DNA from: an uncultured Hyphomicrobiales bacterium
GTDB taxonomy: Bacteria; Pseudomonadota; Alphaproteobacteria; Rhizobiales; CAJQND01
Length of the DNA stretch: 19,926 nt
Direction: 5' to 3'
NCBI GenBank assembly: GCA_905479595.1
Contig: CAJQND010000380.1
Coordinates: 1 to 19,926, forward strand
The position numbers and the translations under genes are program-made. A model generated the notes under the pieces. That model was not told the DNA's origin, searched no databases, and saw only the letters and a program-made list of their open reading frames with translations. Every line of letters starts with the position of its first letter. The stretch's first letter is position 1. Below, one piece after another: positions 1 to 8,132 of this stretch.

Positions 1-74
1 CGTAGTTTCCGCTTCCGCTTTGTTGCCATTTTTTTCTGTCCTGAAAACTTTTCTGAATGCTCTGATAGAAAAAG

Positions 75-86
75 AATGTATACATT
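75..86. promoter_or_regulatory. GTATAC-centred palindrome, possible GntR-type operator
   Basis: AATGTATACATT is a perfect 12-bp palindrome, 34 bp before the chosen start of the dehydrogenase gene. Operators of many GntR-family repressors have a TGTATACA-like core, so a repressor site for the downstream gene is possible. No regulator gene is visible in the window. The site is also AT-rich enough to overlap a -10 element (TATACA, 79-84), but I cannot pair it with a convincing -35. Confidence 0.35.
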
Positions 87-119
87 ATTTGAATATCTGC
101 AACTCTCATGGAGTCACCA

Positions 120-1061
120 ATGAAACCCAATGTCTTAATGACCGCGCCGATGATGCCCCATATAGAGGCAGCGCTTGATCAGGCCTATGTGGTGCAGCGG
201 CTCTGGCAAGCCGAGAACGAAGACGCATTTTTCGAAAAGCACGGGGCAAGCTTTGTGGCTGTTGCAACAGGTGGGCACCATCGGGCGGATGGGGCATTGA
301 TGGACCGGATGCCAAACTTGAAAATTATTTCCAGTTTCGGTGTTGGGGTAGATCATATTGACCTCGATGCAGCGGCAGCACGCAATATCATTGTTGGCAA
401 CACACCGGATGTGTTGAATGACGATGTGGCCAATCTTGCCATTGCTTTGGTGTTCGCCACCACAAGACGCTTGGTGGAATGGGACAAATATGTGCGTGCC
501 GGGCTTTGGGTGCGCGATGGTAATCCACCCCTTGCGCGGGGAATCCATGGCAAGACGGTTGGTATATTGGGCCTTGGCCGTATCGGCAAAGATATCGCCC
601 GCAAGCTAGAGGTTTTCGGCTGCAATATCGTTTATTCGGGCAGGCAGGCGCAGGAAGATCAGGCCTATAAATTCTATCCAGATCTCACCGTAATGGCCGC
701 GGCGTCTGATATTCTGATTGCGATTTGCCCTGGCGGAGAGGCGACGCACCATATCGTCAATGCGCAAGTGCTGGATGCACTCGGACCAGAAGGGACGTTC
801 ATCAATGTATCGCGTGGGTCGGTTCATGATGAAGTTGCCCTCGTGAAGGCGCTTGCCGGTGGTCAATTGGGGGCCGCAGGGCTGGACGTCTTTGCCGATG
901 AACCAAATGTTCCCGAAGCGTTGTTGAGCATGGATAATGTGGTCCTGCAGCCTCATCAAGGATCGGCAACCGTTGAAACCCGCAAGGCGATGGGGGATAG
1001 GGTCGTCGACAATCTCGCTTCTTATTTTGCCGGAAATGGAGCGATTTCTCCGGTAACGTAA
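120..1061 (+). CDS. D-isomer-specific 2-hydroxyacid dehydrogenase
   Basis: NAD(P)-dependent cytosolic oxidoreductase that interconverts a 2-keto acid and a D-2-hydroxy acid; family members include glyoxylate/hydroxypyruvate reductases and hydroxyphenylpyruvate reductases. The 313-residue length fits. The Rossmann dinucleotide motif GLGRIG is at residues 151-156. The catalytic triad is visible: Arg232 (NVSRGS), Glu261 (DVFADEP) and His279 (QPHQGSA). I chose the ATG at 120 over the one at 108 because GGAG at 110-113 sits six bases before it, and the 108 start would bury that ribosome site inside the gene. A GTATAC palindrome lies just upstream. It is monocistronic as far as seen: the next gene on this strand is a doubtful small ORF 89 bp away. 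Family membership is secure; the exact substrate cannot be read from the sequence. Confidence 0.9.
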   Translation: MKPNVLMTAPMMPHIEAALDQAYVVQRLWQAENEDAFFEKHGASFVAVATGGHHRADGALMDRMPNLKIISSFGVGVDHIDLDAAAARNIIVGNTPDVLNDDVANLAIALVFATTRRLVEWDKYVRAGLWVRDGNPPLARGIHGKTVGILGLGRIGKDIARKLEVFGCNIVYSGRQAQEDQAYKFYPDLTVMAAASDILIAICPGGEATHHIVNAQVLDALGPEGTFINVSRGSVHDEVALVKALAGGQLGAAGLDVFADEPNVPEALLSMDNVVLQPHQGSATVETRKAMGDRVVDNLASYFAGNGAISPVT

Positions 1062-1150
1062 GGCGTGATAAAAATTTCAGGGTAATTGCATCAAATTTTA
1101 TCGGTTTTACAGGCTAAATTTTTAAGTTCTGATCCTATGTTGCCCCTGTG

Positions 1151-1339
1151 ATGAGAAAGAACCTTTACTATAAAGCATTGGGCCAACAGGCTCATGTCTC
1201 GGACGCCCAGATGAAGCTCTGTGTTCAGAAAAAGAGTTCGCCTGCGCAGAAGTCCCGCACCCTGGCGGTGGTTTACATGCCGGTGTTAATTCTGGTTGGA
1301 GCCATGGTTCCGGTGCTGAACGCTGTTGGAATTCTCTGA
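1151..1339 (+). CDS. Possible small membrane protein of 62 residues
   Basis: I do not recognise this protein. The ORF starts with ATG at 1151 (a GTG lies directly before it) and ends 14 bp before the convergent stop of the protease gene at 1354. The first 37 residues are polar and lysine-rich. Residues 38-62 form one continuous hydrophobic stretch rich in Val, Leu, Met and Ala, which looks like a C-terminal transmembrane helix with an N-in topology. Codon choice (GGC, CTG, GTG, GCC) is like that of neighbouring genes. I see no good Shine-Dalgarno site, which is the main argument against it. It could be a chance ORF in a 290-bp gap. Confidence 0.4.
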   Translation: MRKNLYYKALGQQAHVSDAQMKLCVQKKSSPAQKSRTLAVVYMPVLILVGAMVPVLNAVGIL

Positions 1340-1353
1340 ACCTTATGTGGTTT

Positions 1354-2190
1354 TCAGTCTGGCTTTGAATGAGCCACTTGTTTTGGAACACGCTTTTTAT
1401 ACCCCACGTGCAACCAGCGCTGCGTAGCGCTTAGACTATAAACCGGACGGTAGTGGGTAATTTCGTTTGCCTGCGCGGGCGCATCCATGAGGCTGTCTAA
1501 CGCGTAAATTTTTCCATTCAGCACAACTGTCAAAATAGCATGGCCAGCTTTGCGTTTGGTGTCCTGGACGATTACGAGCCGCAATGCGTCTTGCGAGTAT
1601 CCAAGTTCACGCATGCTGACATATTTTAAAATTGCAAAATCTTCGCAGTCTCCGCCAGCGCTCAGCATTTGCGCAGGGCTTGCCCAATAGTCGTTACGGC
1701 CAAATGCGTGGGCATCAGTTTTATACCTGGCAAGTGCGTTCAGTTCTGCGTTCAGTCTGGCAAGCTGTGTGTAGCCTTTTAGCTTCCGCAACTCGTGCAT
1801 GCGGGCGCGCCATCTGCGCAAATGCGCCGGGCAGGTTTTCAGCGAGACATCGCAATTCTTGTAAAGCGTCTTTTCTGCCTCAACAGTTTTCAACACCGAA
1901 ACAAACGGGCTTGATGCCTGCGGGGTATTGGTTTTGATAATGAGAGATTGGAAAATTCTTGGGCGCTGATGTGCTGCTTTGAAATTTTCTCCAGGTGCTA
2001 CCGGCGATGTCGCAACCAAGCGTGGGTGGGGCACATTCATGTTTGCAGCCCTGGCGGGCATGCAAGTGGCGCTGATAATAATCAGCGCCACAGCAATAAT
2101 GGATTTGAAATATGCTGGAAATAAATTTTTGGAAAATGAGTGGTGGGCGTGCGCTAATTGCGCGTGCCCACCAATAAAAAAGGGAAGCAA
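1354..2190 (-). CDS. Transglutaminase-like cysteine protease (peptidase C93, LapG-like), copy A
   Basis: Predicted periplasmic cysteine protease of the bacterial transglutaminase-like family (Pfam peptidase C93). The best known member, LapG, cleaves a surface adhesin under c-di-GMP control. The catalytic residues are visible: Cys in AGGDCEDFAILKY, His in KAGHAILTV and Asp in YALDSL. The first 50 or so residues contain a hydrophobic segment (SIIAVALIIISA) ending in PARA, which fits a signal peptide. The start is a TTG at 2190 with GAGGTG just upstream; no ATG precedes the signal segment in frame. A C-x6-C pair (NCDVSLKTC) is shared with the paralogue upstream at 2376-3155, which runs in the same direction. 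No LapD-like receptor or adhesin is visible nearby, so the LapG role is inference. The 5' coding region holds an 11-bp hairpin at 2066-2091. Confidence 0.85.
   Translation of the reverse strand: MLPFFIGGHAQLAHAHHSFSKNLFPAYFKSIIAVALIIISATCMPARAANMNVPHPRLVATSPVAPGENFKAAHQRPRIFQSLIIKTNTPQASSPFVSVLKTVEAEKTLYKNCDVSLKTCPAHLRRWRARMHELRKLKGYTQLARLNAELNALARYKTDAHAFGRNDYWASPAQMLSAGGDCEDFAILKYVSMRELGYSQDALRLVIVQDTKRKAGHAILTVVLNGKIYALDSLMDAPAQANEITHYRPVYSLSATQRWLHVGYKKRVPKQVAHSKPD
2066..2091 (-). repeat. Perfect inverted repeat inside the signal-peptide coding region
   Basis: GTGGCGCTGAT and ATCAGCGCCAC form a perfect 11-bp stem with a four-base AATA loop. It lies about 100 bases into the coding sequence of protease copy A, within the codons of the hydrophobic signal segment. 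In the mRNA it would form a stable hairpin and could affect translation or transcript stability. It has no T-tract, so it is not a classical terminator. Confidence 0.6.
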
Positions 2191-2281
2191 AAATCACCTC
2201 AAAAATAACTTGCGGGTTATCGGAAAATGTCCGGAACCAAAAAATGTCGTGTTCTTTAATGTCTGTAAGTTAGCGTATAGA

Positions 2282-2310
2282 AAAATAGATTTCCCACTAT
2301 TTGCCGCCAA
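2282..2310 (-). promoter_or_regulatory. Candidate sigma70-type promoter for protease copy A
   Basis: Read on the minus strand, TTGGCG (2310-2305) is followed after 17 bp by TATTTT (2287-2282). Each hexamer matches four of six consensus bases. It would give a 5' leader of about 85 bases before the TTG start at 2190. It is the best match I found in the 185-bp AT-rich gap between the two protease genes, but is not strong. Confidence 0.3.
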
Positions 2311-2353
2311 AAATTTTTTAATTTAAGACTCTTGAAGTAAAGAAAAGTATTTG

Positions 2354-2372
2354 ATTCATAGTACCTATGAAT
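2354..2372. repeat. Inverted repeat just after protease copy B
   Basis: ATTCATAG and CTATGAAT, separated by TAC, form an 8-bp inverted repeat three bases past the stop codon of the gene at 2376-3155. It could be a weak terminator or an operator in front of copy A. The bases downstream on the minus strand are AT-rich but do not begin with a clean T-tract, so I leave the function open. Confidence 0.4.
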
Positions 2373-2375
2373 TAT

Positions 2376-3155
2376 TTAGTTAGAGGCAAGCTTTCGATAG
2401 GCAACGTGTAGCCACCGATTGTCTCCACTCACAGAATAACGTGGTCTATAGCGAGAAGCGGCTTTGCGCCCCATGAGTTTGTTTGTGAGACTATCCAGAA
2501 TATATGTCTTGCCATCCATGTGTACTGTCAGAACCGCATGGGGTTGGCCGCGGCGTAAATCATCGGCAATCACCACGCGCAAACTGCTTTCAGGCACGCC
2601 AAGTTCGGTGAGTGATACATACTTCAAGATGGCAAAATCTTCACAATCGCCACCTGCATCGAGAAATTCCAATGGGCTCGCCCAGTAATCAGTGGCGGCG
2701 AAACGGACGGCGTCTTCGCGGTAGGGCACAAGCTTGTTGGCGCGCGCGTTCAGCTGGCGCAATAGCTGCTTACCTTTCAAACCTTTCAACCCTGCCAGCA
2801 TTTGCCGCCAGTTGCGAAGTTTGGGTGAACACAAGGACCCGCCGCTATCGCACATTTCATAGACAGGTTGTTCATTGCGAATTTGGTGAAGAACGCGCCG
2901 CCAGGTTTTCAGCCCGCTCGCGGCGTTGGTGCGAAACACCAGGGTGTTAAAGATGCTGGATCGGGTTTTTGTTCTGCGGGGTGCCGGTTTGGCTGTGGGC
3001 AGCCATCGATCGCCTTTAACGCCAGTTATCATTGCAGGGCGAGGGGCCGTGCCAAATTCCCCGCTGGTGGCCGCCTCGGGCAACACTAAAAGTCCTGCGG
3101 CGCAAAACGCTACAGCATACGAAAAATTTCTGAACGGTTTTTTGAAAAACGGCAT
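2376..3155 (-). CDS. Transglutaminase-like cysteine protease (peptidase C93, LapG-like), copy B
   Basis: Tandem paralogue of the gene at 1354-2190, with the same expected periplasmic cysteine protease activity. Catalytic residues are again visible: Cys in AGGDCEDFAILKY, His in GQPHAVLTV and Asp in YILDSL, followed by the shared block RPRYSVSG..RWLHVAYRK. I chose the ATG at 3155 (259 residues): this gives a typical signal peptide, two lysines and an arginine followed by SYAVAFCAAGLLVLPEAA. A TTG at 3176 would add seven residues but falls in the stem of the hairpin at 3172-3200. A C-x6-C pair (MCDSGGSLC) is conserved with copy A and could form a disulfide after export. By eye the C-terminal halves are about half identical, so this is an old duplication. 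The target protein is unknown. Confidence 0.87.
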   Translation of the reverse strand: MPFFKKPFRNFSYAVAFCAAGLLVLPEAATSGEFGTAPRPAMITGVKGDRWLPTAKPAPRRTKTRSSIFNTLVFRTNAASGLKTWRRVLHQIRNEQPVYEMCDSGGSLCSPKLRNWRQMLAGLKGLKGKQLLRQLNARANKLVPYREDAVRFAATDYWASPLEFLDAGGDCEDFAILKYVSLTELGVPESSLRVVIADDLRRGQPHAVLTVHMDGKTYILDSLTNKLMGRKAASRYRPRYSVSGDNRWLHVAYRKLASN

Positions 3156-3171
3156 CCCAACCCAAAACCCA

Positions 3172-3200
3172 CGCAACTAACTTTTCACAAGTTAGTTGCG
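3172..3200 (-). terminator. Strong hairpin between gyrB and protease copy B
   Basis: CGCAACTAACTT and AAGTTAGTTGCG are a perfect 12-bp inverted repeat with a five-base loop, 36 bp past the gyrB stop codon. The position suits a gyrB transcript end. On the minus strand the stem is followed by TGGGTTTTGGG rather than an unbroken T-tract, so an imperfect intrinsic terminator, a processing site or a leader hairpin for the protease gene are all possible. Confidence 0.5.
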
Positions 3201-3235
3201 CATGGTTTCGAACTGCTTAACGAAACGCCGGCTTG

Positions 3236-5674
3236 TTACACATCCAGATTGGCGACACTGAGTGCGTTTTCACGGATGAAGTCACGGCGTGGTTCCACAA
3301 CGTCGCCCATAAGCTTGGTGAACAAGTCGTCGGCCTGGTCAAGTTCGCCAACTTTGACTTTCAGCAACGAGCGGACATTTTCATCCAATGTGGTTTCCCA
3401 AAGCTGGTCCGGATTCATTTCACCCAGGCCTTTATAGCGCTGCATGGCAATGCCTTTGCGGCCAGCTTCAAACACCGCATCGAGCAATTCTGTGGGGCTG
3501 TGAACGATGGTCACCAGGTCTTTGCGCCGCAAGGTTGCAGGTCTGGTATAGATTTCCTGCAAATGCGGTGCCTTTTGATCGAGACGCCGGGCATCTTGCG
3601 AAGCAATAAGCCTGCCATCAATCATGTAGGCCTCACGGACCCCGCGCACTTCACGTGAAAAGACCAATCCACCATCTCCTGACGGCTCGCCGGTCCACCC
3701 ACGTTCGGTTTCATCGGAAAGGATATCCAGCCGCGAGGCAATATATTTTGCAGCCTGGTCGGCATTCTCGTTGTTTGCCAAAACTTCAGGCTCTAGCGCA
3801 CCAGCGATAGCGGCCTGTTCTATGACCGCGCGGGGATAGCGCGAATGCAGGCTATCAAGAGTGGTGCGGATGGAGAGTGCTTCTTCAACAACCTGCTTGA
3901 GGTCGGCGCCCGCACGCTCTGCACCATCAGAAGCGGTGAGCACCGCATCTTCGAGGCCCTGGTCAATAAGAAAGTCTTCCAGACCGCGCTCGTCTTTCAG
4001 GTATCGCTCCGACTGGCCGCGCTTCACTTTATAGAGCGGTGGTTGTGCAATGAAGATATGGCCGTTCTCGATCAGCTCTGGCATTTGCCGGTAAAAGAAA
4101 GTCAAAAGCAGAGTGCGGATATGGGCACCATCCACGTCCGCATCGGTCATGATGATGATTTTATGGTAGCGCAGTTTTGCAATATCGAAGCCATCGCGCC
4201 CAATGCCGGTTCCCAGCGCGGTAATCAAAGTGCCGATTTCCGTTGAAGACAGCATCTTGTCGAAACGGGCGCGTTCAACATTGAGAATCTTACCGCGAAG
4301 CGGGAGAACAGCCTGGTTTGCCCGGTTGCGGGCCTGTTTGGCTGATCCGCCGGCAGAGTCACCCTCCACGATGAACAATTCTGATTTGGCTGGATCACGT
4401 TCCTGACAATCAGCAAGCTTGCCCGGAAGCGATGAGATATCCAGCGCGCCTTTGCGCCGGGTCAGTTCGCGGGCCTTACGGGCTGCTTCACGGGCAGCTG
4501 CGGCTTCCGCCACTTTGGAGACAATCATTTTCGCTTCGGTCGGGTGTTCTTCAAACCACGCGGAAAGCTCTTCGTTTACAGCGCTTTCCACAACTGGGCG
4601 AACTTCCGATGACACGAGTTTATCTTTGGTCTGTGAAGAAAACTTGGGGTCGGGCACTTTAACTGAAAGGACACAGGTCAATCCTTCGCGCGCATCATCA
4701 CCGGAAAGGGAAACTTTTTCCCTTTTCGTGATCCCGGACGAGTTGGCGTAGCCGTTCACAACCCGGGTGAGCGCGCCGCGGAGACCAGCAAGGTGAGTGC
4801 CGCCATCGCGTTGAGGAATATTGTTGGTGAAGCACAATACGTTTTCGTGGTAGCTGTCATTCCACCATAAAGCCACTTCCAGGCCGGTACCATCGCGCTC
4901 TGTATTGATAATGATCGGCGCATCGAGCAATGGCCCTTTGGCACGGTCGAGATAACGCACAAAAGCTTCAAGCCCGCCTTCATAAACCAGGTCTTGTTCC
5001 ACCACCTCAACGCCACGGGCGTCGGTGAGGCGGATATGCACACCAGAATTCAGGAACGCCAGTTCGCGCAAGCGATGTTCCAACGTTTTGTAGTCGAATT
5101 CGACCATGGTAAAAGTATCAGGGCTTGGCACAAAGGTAATCCAGGTCCCGGTTTCAGTTCCTGCATCACCTGTTACTTCCAATGGTCCATCAGCTACCCC
5201 GTGTGTGTAGCTCATTTCATGGATTTTGCCATTGCGCATGATTTTTAACTTCAACACGACGGAAAGAGCATTCACCACAGAAACGCCAACCCCGTGCAGC
5301 CCACCAGATACCTTATAGGAATTCTGGTCGAACTTGCCGCCCGCATGGAGCTGGGTCATGATAACTTCCGCCGCCGACATCCCTTCTTCATGGTGCATAT
5401 CGGTTGGAATGCCGCGTCCATTGTCGGTCACAGTCACGGAACCATCGGCGTTGAGCGTAACAGTTACCAGATCGCAATGGCCCGCAAGGGCCTCGTCGAT
5501 GGCATTGTCCACGACTTCGTAAACCATGTGGTGCAGGCCTGACCCGTCATCGGTGTCACCGATATACATGCCAGGGCGCTTTCGCACCGCATCAAGGCCT
5601 TTGAGAACCTTGATTGAATCCGCTCCATAGGCATCGCCAGCCTGTTCCTGCGGTGTTCTTGTTTCGTCGCTCAT
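3236..5674 (-). CDS. gyrB: DNA gyrase subunit B
   Basis: ATPase subunit of DNA gyrase, which with GyrA introduces negative supercoils. At 812 residues it matches the long Gram-negative form. The GHKL ATPase domain shows the catalytic Glu53 in VYEVVDNAIDE, DNGRGIP (84-90) and GGLHGVG. QTKDKL marks the transducer lysine region. The TOPRIM domain shows EGDSAGGSAKQARNR and DADVDGAHI, and PPLYKV follows. The roughly 170-residue insertion typical of Gram-negative GyrB precedes the C-terminal YKGLGEMNPDQLWETT motif. The ATG at 5674 overlaps the recF TGA as ATGA, implying translational coupling; GGAAAGG upstream is the ribosome site. A hairpin at 3172-3200 probably marks the transcript end. Confidence 0.98.
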   Translation of the reverse strand: MSDETRTPQEQAGDAYGADSIKVLKGLDAVRKRPGMYIGDTDDGSGLHHMVYEVVDNAIDEALAGHCDLVTVTLNADGSVTVTDNGRGIPTDMHHEEGMSAAEVIMTQLHAGGKFDQNSYKVSGGLHGVGVSVVNALSVVLKLKIMRNGKIHEMSYTHGVADGPLEVTGDAGTETGTWITFVPSPDTFTMVEFDYKTLEHRLRELAFLNSGVHIRLTDARGVEVVEQDLVYEGGLEAFVRYLDRAKGPLLDAPIIINTERDGTGLEVALWWNDSYHENVLCFTNNIPQRDGGTHLAGLRGALTRVVNGYANSSGITKREKVSLSGDDAREGLTCVLSVKVPDPKFSSQTKDKLVSSEVRPVVESAVNEELSAWFEEHPTEAKMIVSKVAEAAAAREAARKARELTRRKGALDISSLPGKLADCQERDPAKSELFIVEGDSAGGSAKQARNRANQAVLPLRGKILNVERARFDKMLSSTEIGTLITALGTGIGRDGFDIAKLRYHKIIIMTDADVDGAHIRTLLLTFFYRQMPELIENGHIFIAQPPLYKVKRGQSERYLKDERGLEDFLIDQGLEDAVLTASDGAERAGADLKQVVEEALSIRTTLDSLHSRYPRAVIEQAAIAGALEPEVLANNENADQAAKYIASRLDILSDETERGWTGEPSGDGGLVFSREVRGVREAYMIDGRLIASQDARRLDQKAPHLQEIYTRPATLRRKDLVTIVHSPTELLDAVFEAGRKGIAMQRYKGLGEMNPDQLWETTLDENVRSLLKVKVGELDQADDLFTKLMGDVVEPRRDFIRENALSVANLDV

Positions 5675-6906
5675 GGTCTAACCTTTCCGTCTGTGACGGT
5701 GAAATATTGTGCACGGCCGCCAAAAGCCTCAAACAGGGATTTGTCCGTGCCGGTTACCCAGGCTTGGGCACCAAGTGTGGTGATTTCATCATATAACCCG
5801 GCCCGACGGTATTCATCGAGATGGGCCGCAACTTCGTCGAGCAGCAAGATTGGGGAAAACCCCCGAAACGCTGCTTGTATAACTCTGGCATGGGCAAGGA
5901 TGATGCCAATCAACAGCGCTTTCTGCTCGCCGGTGGAGCAATGGCGCGCGGCCAAACCTTTCGGGCCATGGATGACTTCAAGGTCGCTTCGATGAGGACC
6001 GTCAAGCGTGCGTCCTGCTGCACTATCGCGCTCGCGCATATCGCCCAGGTGTTGCCTGTAGCTTTCTTCTGCCTCAATGGCCGAGCCGGAAGCAATACTA
6101 TCTTCAAGCCCGCCAACCAGCGCAATCTCAACCCAGGGAAAATGCCCGCCGCGCGATGCTGCGCCTGATGCTGCAAGCAAAGGCGCAAGAGCATTTATGG
6201 CTGTGCGCCTGGCAGCGGCAATCGCAATGGCAGCCTCTGCCATCTGGTGCTCAATACCATCGAGCCAGGCAGAATTCTGTTTTGCTTGATCCAGCAGCCG
6301 GTTGCGCTCACGCATGAGCTTTTCAAAGGTCTGCACCTGGTAGCCATGCCCGGGGTCAAAAGAGCCTGTCAGGCGGTCGAGGAACCGCCGCCGGTCAGAT
6401 GCCGGGCCGGTAAAAAGCCGGTCCATAGTCGGGGTAAGCCAGATACACCGTAAGTAACTCCCGAGCACGCCGGAACTTTTCTGCACGCTGCCATCTACCT
6501 GCACCTTGCGCCCGGAAGCCTGCGTGGCGGAGTGCTCTGGACTGATCCAACTGGTTCCAAGACTAACCGGACCGGACGGACCATGAGTTTGAGCCGCCAC
6601 GCCCCATTCCTGTGCAGCACCTGCTGAGGTCGAGCGGGCCAACTCCCCAAATGGGCTGGCACGCAAGCCGCGCCCTGGAGTGAGAAGCGAAAGTGCTTCG
6701 AGGATATTGGTTTTACCAGCACCGTTAGCGCCGGTTAAAACCACTGGTGCTGCGGTAACATCCAGACGCTCAAAGCCGTAGTTGCGAAAACTGGTCAAGG
6801 TGAGTTGCGATATTGCAAGCCTACATGCCCCGCCCGCAAGGTCCGCGGCAGGGTTTGATATGGGTTCACTCTGCTGAACCCGAGCTGTGGAATGTTGCGT
6901 AGGCAC
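5671..6906 (-). CDS. recF: DNA replication and repair protein RecF
   Basis: SMC-like ABC ATPase that, with RecO and RecR, loads RecA at single-strand gaps. Walker A is GANGAGKT at residues 59-66, the ABC signature is STGEQKALL and Walker B is PILLLDEVAAHLD. At 411 residues it is longer than the usual 360-390. The excess is at the N-terminus, where about 28 residues precede the family start RLAISQLTLTSFRNY. The only usable early start is GTG at 6906; an in-frame TAG lies two codons upstream and no ATG occurs before the Walker A motif. No clear Shine-Dalgarno site is seen, so the exact start is uncertain. It lies 90 bp after dnaN and overlaps gyrB by four bases. Confidence 0.95.
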   Translation of the reverse strand: MPTQHSTARVQQSEPISNPAADLAGGACRLAISQLTLTSFRNYGFERLDVTAAPVVLTGANGAGKTNILEALSLLTPGRGLRASPFGELARSTSAGAAQEWGVAAQTHGPSGPVSLGTSWISPEHSATQASGRKVQVDGSVQKSSGVLGSYLRCIWLTPTMDRLFTGPASDRRRFLDRLTGSFDPGHGYQVQTFEKLMRERNRLLDQAKQNSAWLDGIEHQMAEAAIAIAAARRTAINALAPLLAASGAASRGGHFPWVEIALVGGLEDSIASGSAIEAEESYRQHLGDMRERDSAAGRTLDGPHRSDLEVIHGPKGLAARHCSTGEQKALLIGIILAHARVIQAAFRGFSPILLLDEVAAHLDEYRRAGLYDEITTLGAQAWVTGTDKSLFEAFGGRAQYFTVTDGKVRP

Positions 6907-6996
6907 ACACTAGATATGGGGTTTAACGCGCTGAATCGCAAGGAATTTCGCCGTGTTTACCCAATTGTGAAAAGGCGCGGTGGGCAAGAAAAATGC

Positions 6997-8115
6997 TTAA
7001 ACCCGCATGGGCATGAGGACAAAAAGTGCCGTTTCATCGCTTGCATCACGTACAACGGATGGCGAGCCTGCATCTGCGAGTTCAAGAGTTGCACTGTCAC
7101 CATTAAATTGAGACGCAATATCAAGAAGATAGCGTGAATTAAAGCCGATCTCAATTGGTTCCGACCCGTAGGAGGCTGCGACTTCTTCTTCGGCCGATCC
7201 AGATTCCGGGTTGTTGACGGTAAGGATGATCCGGTCATTTTCAAGATTGAGCTTAACCGCCCGGCCCTTGTCGGACGAAACCGTAGAAACCCGGTCAACT
7301 GCTTGCGCGAACAGTTTGGTGTCCACTTCGAGCACTTTATCGTTTTCCTTCGGGATGACCCGTTCATAGTCTGGAAAAGTGCCATCAATGAGTTTCGAGG
7401 TAAGCACAACAGAGCCACAGGAAAACTTGATCTTGGATTCTGACATGGCGATGTTGACCATGCTGTCGGTATCTTCGATCAATTTTGCAAGTTCGAGCAC
7501 TGTTTTGCGGGGTACAATAACACCTTCGATCCCCTTCGCACCTTCAGGCAAGGGAAGTTGAACTTGTGCAAGCCGGTGCCCGTCGGTTGCGACAGCGCGC
7601 AACATTGCAGCGCCATTGACCTCAACCTCGTGCAAATAGATACCATTGAGGTAGTAGCGAGTTTCTTCCGTCGAGATCGCAAAGCGGGTTTTGTCGATCA
7701 GCGCTTTGAGATCATCGGCAGGAATTGAGAATTCATGGGTCATTGCGCCTGCAGCAAGGTCAGGAAAATCCTCTGCTGGCAGTGCAGCGAGCGAGAAGCG
7801 CGATCTGCCAGCATGGACCGAAATGCGGTTTTCATCCGGTCCCTGGCCAATTTCGAGCTGCGCCCCGTCAGGCAGCTTGCGCACGATGTCATAGAGCAGG
7901 TGGGCAGGTGCGGTGGTTGCACCGGCCTGGTTGATTTCGGCTGGCGATGTTTCGATAATCTCAATATCGAGATCGGTCGCTGACAAGCGCACGCCATCAC
8001 CTTCCGCCTTAATCAGAACATTTGACAGAATGGGTATTGTGTTGCGGCGTTCAACGACGCTTTGCACATGGTTCAGAGATTTCAGCAGCGCTGCGCGCTC
8101 GATGGTCACACGCAT
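6997..8115 (-). CDS. dnaN: DNA polymerase III beta subunit (sliding clamp)
   Basis: Ring-shaped dimeric processivity clamp that tethers DNA polymerase III and other partners to DNA. The 372-residue length is exact for the family. The N-terminus MRVTIERAALLKSLNHVQ and the following RRNTIPILSNVLI are characteristic, as is the C-terminal end VLMPMRV, which forms part of the hydrophobic pocket for clamp-binding motifs. The central domain has RYYLNGIYLH and ATDGHRLA. The ATG at 8115 is preceded by GGAAGG, a good ribosome site. It lies downstream of dnaA across a 134-bp gap with a hairpin and a DnaA box, so it probably has its own expression control besides read-through from dnaA. Confidence 0.98.
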   Translation of the reverse strand: MRVTIERAALLKSLNHVQSVVERRNTIPILSNVLIKAEGDGVRLSATDLDIEIIETSPAEINQAGATTAPAHLLYDIVRKLPDGAQLEIGQGPDENRISVHAGRSRFSLAALPAEDFPDLAAGAMTHEFSIPADDLKALIDKTRFAISTEETRYYLNGIYLHEVEVNGAAMLRAVATDGHRLAQVQLPLPEGAKGIEGVIVPRKTVLELAKLIEDTDSMVNIAMSESKIKFSCGSVVLTSKLIDGTFPDYERVIPKENDKVLEVDTKLFAQAVDRVSTVSSDKGRAVKLNLENDRIILTVNNPESGSAEEEVAASYGSEPIEIGFNSRYLLDIASQFNGDSATLELADAGSPSVVRDASDETALFVLMPMRV

Positions 8116-8132
8116 TTTTCAACCTTCCTTAA

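Noticed and set aside
3233..3658. 141-codon plus-strand frame antisense to gyrB, and other long antisense frames in gyrB, mutM and the enoyl-CoA hydratase gene
   Set aside because: They mirror the codon structure of strongly supported genes and encode nothing recognisable.
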